A stretch of DNA of 64,000 nt. It comes from Cladocopium goreaui (taxonomy: Eukaryota; Sar; Dinophyceae; Suessiales; Symbiodiniaceae). The translations under genes were made by a program, and so were the position numbers. The notes beneath the pieces are model-generated. The model was not told where the DNA came from and did no database searches. It saw only the letters and a list, made by a program, of their open reading frames with translations. The stretch's first letter is position 1. Each line of letters begins with the position of its first letter. Below, one piece after another: positions 61,989-64,000 of the stretch. Location of the stretch: positions 89,501 to 153,500 of the forward strand of contig CAMXCT020000452.1 in the NCBI GenBank assembly GCA_947184155.2, written 5' to 3'.

Positions 61989-63901
61989 TCATATCAATGT
62001 AGCCAAAGCTATTTGATAGCGGCTCAAAGTTCGCACATGGATTGTACGGATTGATACAGAACGGCTGTAAGTACATATGCGACCTACATAGTCTTCATCT
62101 TGCTGCGTGCTATACACTAAAGGGTTGGGGCTGGGCAAGTTCTGGCACTCCTGAACTTGCAGTTCGAAAACCAGCTCCCCAAACATATGCTGTTTGGGTT
62201 GCAGTTTGAATCTGGTCAAATCTGCCCAGTAGCAGTGGTCCGCACAAACCCTGAAAGCAGTGGTGAACTTGGTGCCAGAAACTATAAGAGTTCGTCTTTC
62301 TGAACGTGTAAGCCAGAAAGCGGCATGGTACAAAGTTGTCATGAACCTATTGGCTTCTCTTGTGGCTTTCAAACACGCCTGGAAAAAATTGTTGGTCTCT
62401 TCGTCCACACTGGCATCCAATAGTTTCTCAGGAAGAATCATCTCAAGAAATTTCAAGAGCGAAACTGTGTCAGCACCTTTGAACCAATTCCTGGGCAGTC
62501 CGCTGAATCACACAAAAAAAACATAAAATCGAAAACACATTTATAGCATGTCAAGAAAAATGTTTGAATTCTTGAGCAACCAAGAATCCCAATCGGGTAC
62601 TCACTGGATTTTGTAAAACCAAGCAATTGTCGCGATAGGTGCATCATGTGCAGTTGCAATGAGTTCCGTGCGCAAAATTGTTTCAGCTCAGCAAATACGG
62701 TTGACAAATGCTCCTCAAAAGAGTTGCACCCGAAGATTCCGTAGTCATAGCAACATACCTGGGATGACTGGGCATCATGAGTTTTTATACTTTTTTGATT
62801 GCTTTTCCTAGTAAAAACGCGGTAATAAGATGATTAGCTGAGGCGCAATAATATTCGCTGCCAAATCTGCCATGACCCCTTTGTGACATGTATGGAAGAC
62901 ATCGATCCGAAAGAACTTCGCTTTGGACTGAGGGTCCATTGGAATATTCAAAGTCAAGTCAGATTCTTTGGTCCATGGAACTGGAACATCCTTGTGCATT
63001 GCCGCCATGTTCTCGTAAGTGGTATCATGCCAATCAGACCCATCAACCATACCTCCTCGGCACAGATGACAGATGCCTGCGCCTTTTTCTTTGCTTTTCG
63101 GGTTTCTTCCATGATGCCTGGATAACCGACCCAGCTTTGATAGGGCAGGCCAATCACCCTTAAGGGCCAGGGCAATGACATAGATGTGTTGCACCTTGCC
63201 ATCAATCCTGACCCTGCACCCATGGTAAAACAAATCCCGGAGTTGCAGACTCAAGTGGCGCACCAATGCCAAAAGAGGTTTGTTCTTGTGTTTCTTTCCA
63301 GAGTACATGCGTCCAAGCATAACTGAGAATAAAAATCTTGTTTGCAAACTGTTGCCCACGAAGTTGAGCCCATGCGTCATAGAGTCAGCTTTGCGCTTTC
63401 GACTGCCTCTACCCAGAAGGGGTTGGGTTTGAAGCACCATTAAGGCTTTTTTTTAAACAGAAGTCCCTTCATCGGCATGAATAGCTACTGGAATACATCT
63501 TCCCAGGTGGTCATGGTGAACGTGAAAGATAGGATGGCCAGGTTCAAGTTGCCGCCAATAATTCCAGAACTCTTCATATTGTTGAGCCCGGTTGCCCATC
63601 AATAGAGTGTCCATTTTGTTGTCGGCATCCAATGTCTTGATGAAGTCGGAAACCGCTAAGATTGGGTGTGTTTCGGACAGGCCCACATCAACAAAACTCA
63701 CTGGGATGTTGGTGCATAGCCCAAATTTGGGAAGGTGGCTGGACAAACGGTTCTCATGGTCTGTTCTGGCCAGCCTGGATGCTAATGCACAAAAGTTTCC
63801 ACTTGGGACTATGGAATCGGGTTTCAGCAAGGGTTCGAACTCCTCCCAAAATGCCTGCACCAAATGGCAGGCTTCTTTTTCGGTAACCTCAGATGATGAG
63901 T
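61989..63901 (-). CDS. 3' part of a dinoflagellate multicopy protein gene, with one nonsense codon
   Basis: Read on minus. Exon 63901-63456 (after TGTTTTTAG|) has EEFEPLLKPDSIVPSGNFCA and HHDHLGRCIPVAIHADEGTS; an in-frame TAA at 63455-63453 then interrupts K-K-A-L-M-V-L-Q. The same frame continues to about 62815: QPLLGRGSRKRKADSMTHGL, ALALKGDWPALSKLGRLSRH, GAGICHLCRGG, KFFRIDVFHTCHKGVMADLA. Exon 62758-62601 has YDYGIFGCNSFEEHLSTVFA and MHLSRQLLGF; it joins in phase (GA|C) to exon 62502-61989, which has NWFKGADTVSLLKFLEMILP and QQDEDYVGRICTYSRSVS, stop TGA. I recognise the order HADEGTS, GSRKRK, KGDWPAL, CHLC, DLFHTCHKG, QDEDxxGR from a large, uncharacterised family in dinoflagellate gene sets; no biochemical role is known to me. 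The 5' end lies beyond the window. The TAA suggests a pseudogene or an allele with a disrupted frame. Confidence 0.65.
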
Positions 63902-63904
63902 CTA

Positions 63905-64000
63905 AAAACAATTCATAAGAACAATCTGTTTTAACATCGTAACATCAGATGTTGGTGGGGGTTGGACTTACAGCACCCCAAAAAAAGACAAAAAAAAATA
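63905..64000 (-). other. Intron upstream of the first visible exon
   Basis: Sequence before the TGTTTTTAG| acceptor on minus; AT-rich, no exon. Confidence 0.5.

Noticed and set aside
61825..63918. Plus-strand frames of 60-108 codons across 62.2-63.9 kb
   Set aside because: Antisense shadows of the minus-strand multicopy gene.
1..64000. tRNA and rRNA genes
   Set aside because: No cloverleaf-compatible or rRNA-like segment was noticed on either strand, although a tRNA scan was not possible by eye.

Overview
The window is eukaryotic nuclear DNA, most likely from a dinoflagellate and probably from the Symbiodiniaceae (coral symbionts). Four things point that way. Short GC-richer coding islands lie in AT-rich, hairpin-rich non-coding DNA. 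A minus-strand gene at 62.0-63.9 kb belongs to a multicopy protein family that I know only from dinoflagellate gene sets. There is a degraded 3' end of a non-LTR retrotransposon whose C-terminal CCHC knuckle resembles dinoflagellate LINEs. Two copies of a composite minisatellite read as (M-P-E-D-M-P-D-R)n plus a 13-residue repeat, which is common in Symbiodiniaceae predictions. The assignment is an inference; no rRNA or marker gene is present.

Layout. 0-20 kb: short plus-strand coding islands between inverted-repeat (foldback, MITE-like) elements, including LRR-like exons at 4.57 and 5.44 kb and a possibly decayed reading region at 13.7-15.4 kb. 20-26.6 kb: a CATA microsatellite, a 3.9 kb minisatellite interrupted by a composite repeat, then 1.3 kb of CATA/CAGA microsatellite. 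26.6-35 kb: plus-strand islands. 35-38.5 kb: a 0.5 kb tandem array, a dead LINE 3' end, a two-exon model split by a foldback element, and the second composite repeat. 38.5-46 kb and 48-61.5 kb: the densest run of plus-strand islands. 46.3-47.05 kb: a block that is almost pure A/T. 62.0-63.9 kb: the 3' part of the minus-strand multicopy gene, cut by an in-frame TAA. Nearly all coding islands read on plus, as expected of dinoflagellate unidirectional gene arrays.

The central observation is the inverted repeats. At least nine families occur. The commonest (IR-A, about 27 copies, roughly 100-125 bp) ends TACCCTCTGGTAA...TTACCAGAGGGTA. Its left end supplies CTCTG|GTAA (a 5' splice site) and its right end supplies TTACCAG|AG|G (a 3' splice site). 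IR-B ends CTGGTTGGTGG...CCACCAACCAG, giving CTG|GTTGG and ACCAG|. IR-C starts AAG|GTGGTG. In several places, removing the element exactly at these sites joins open frames in phase (36.85-37.21, 40.22-40.44, 43.65-44.01, 49.35-49.64, 52.14-52.39, 11.30-11.64 kb). They look like introner elements: mobile introns that carry their own splice sites. No transposase is visible in the window.

Limits. Exon calls were made by eye from frame openness, codon look and splice-like borders. A frame of about 40 codons open by chance is not rare at this base composition, so single short exons are weak and the phase-linked pairs are stronger. No transcript data were available, and I did not assemble whole genes.
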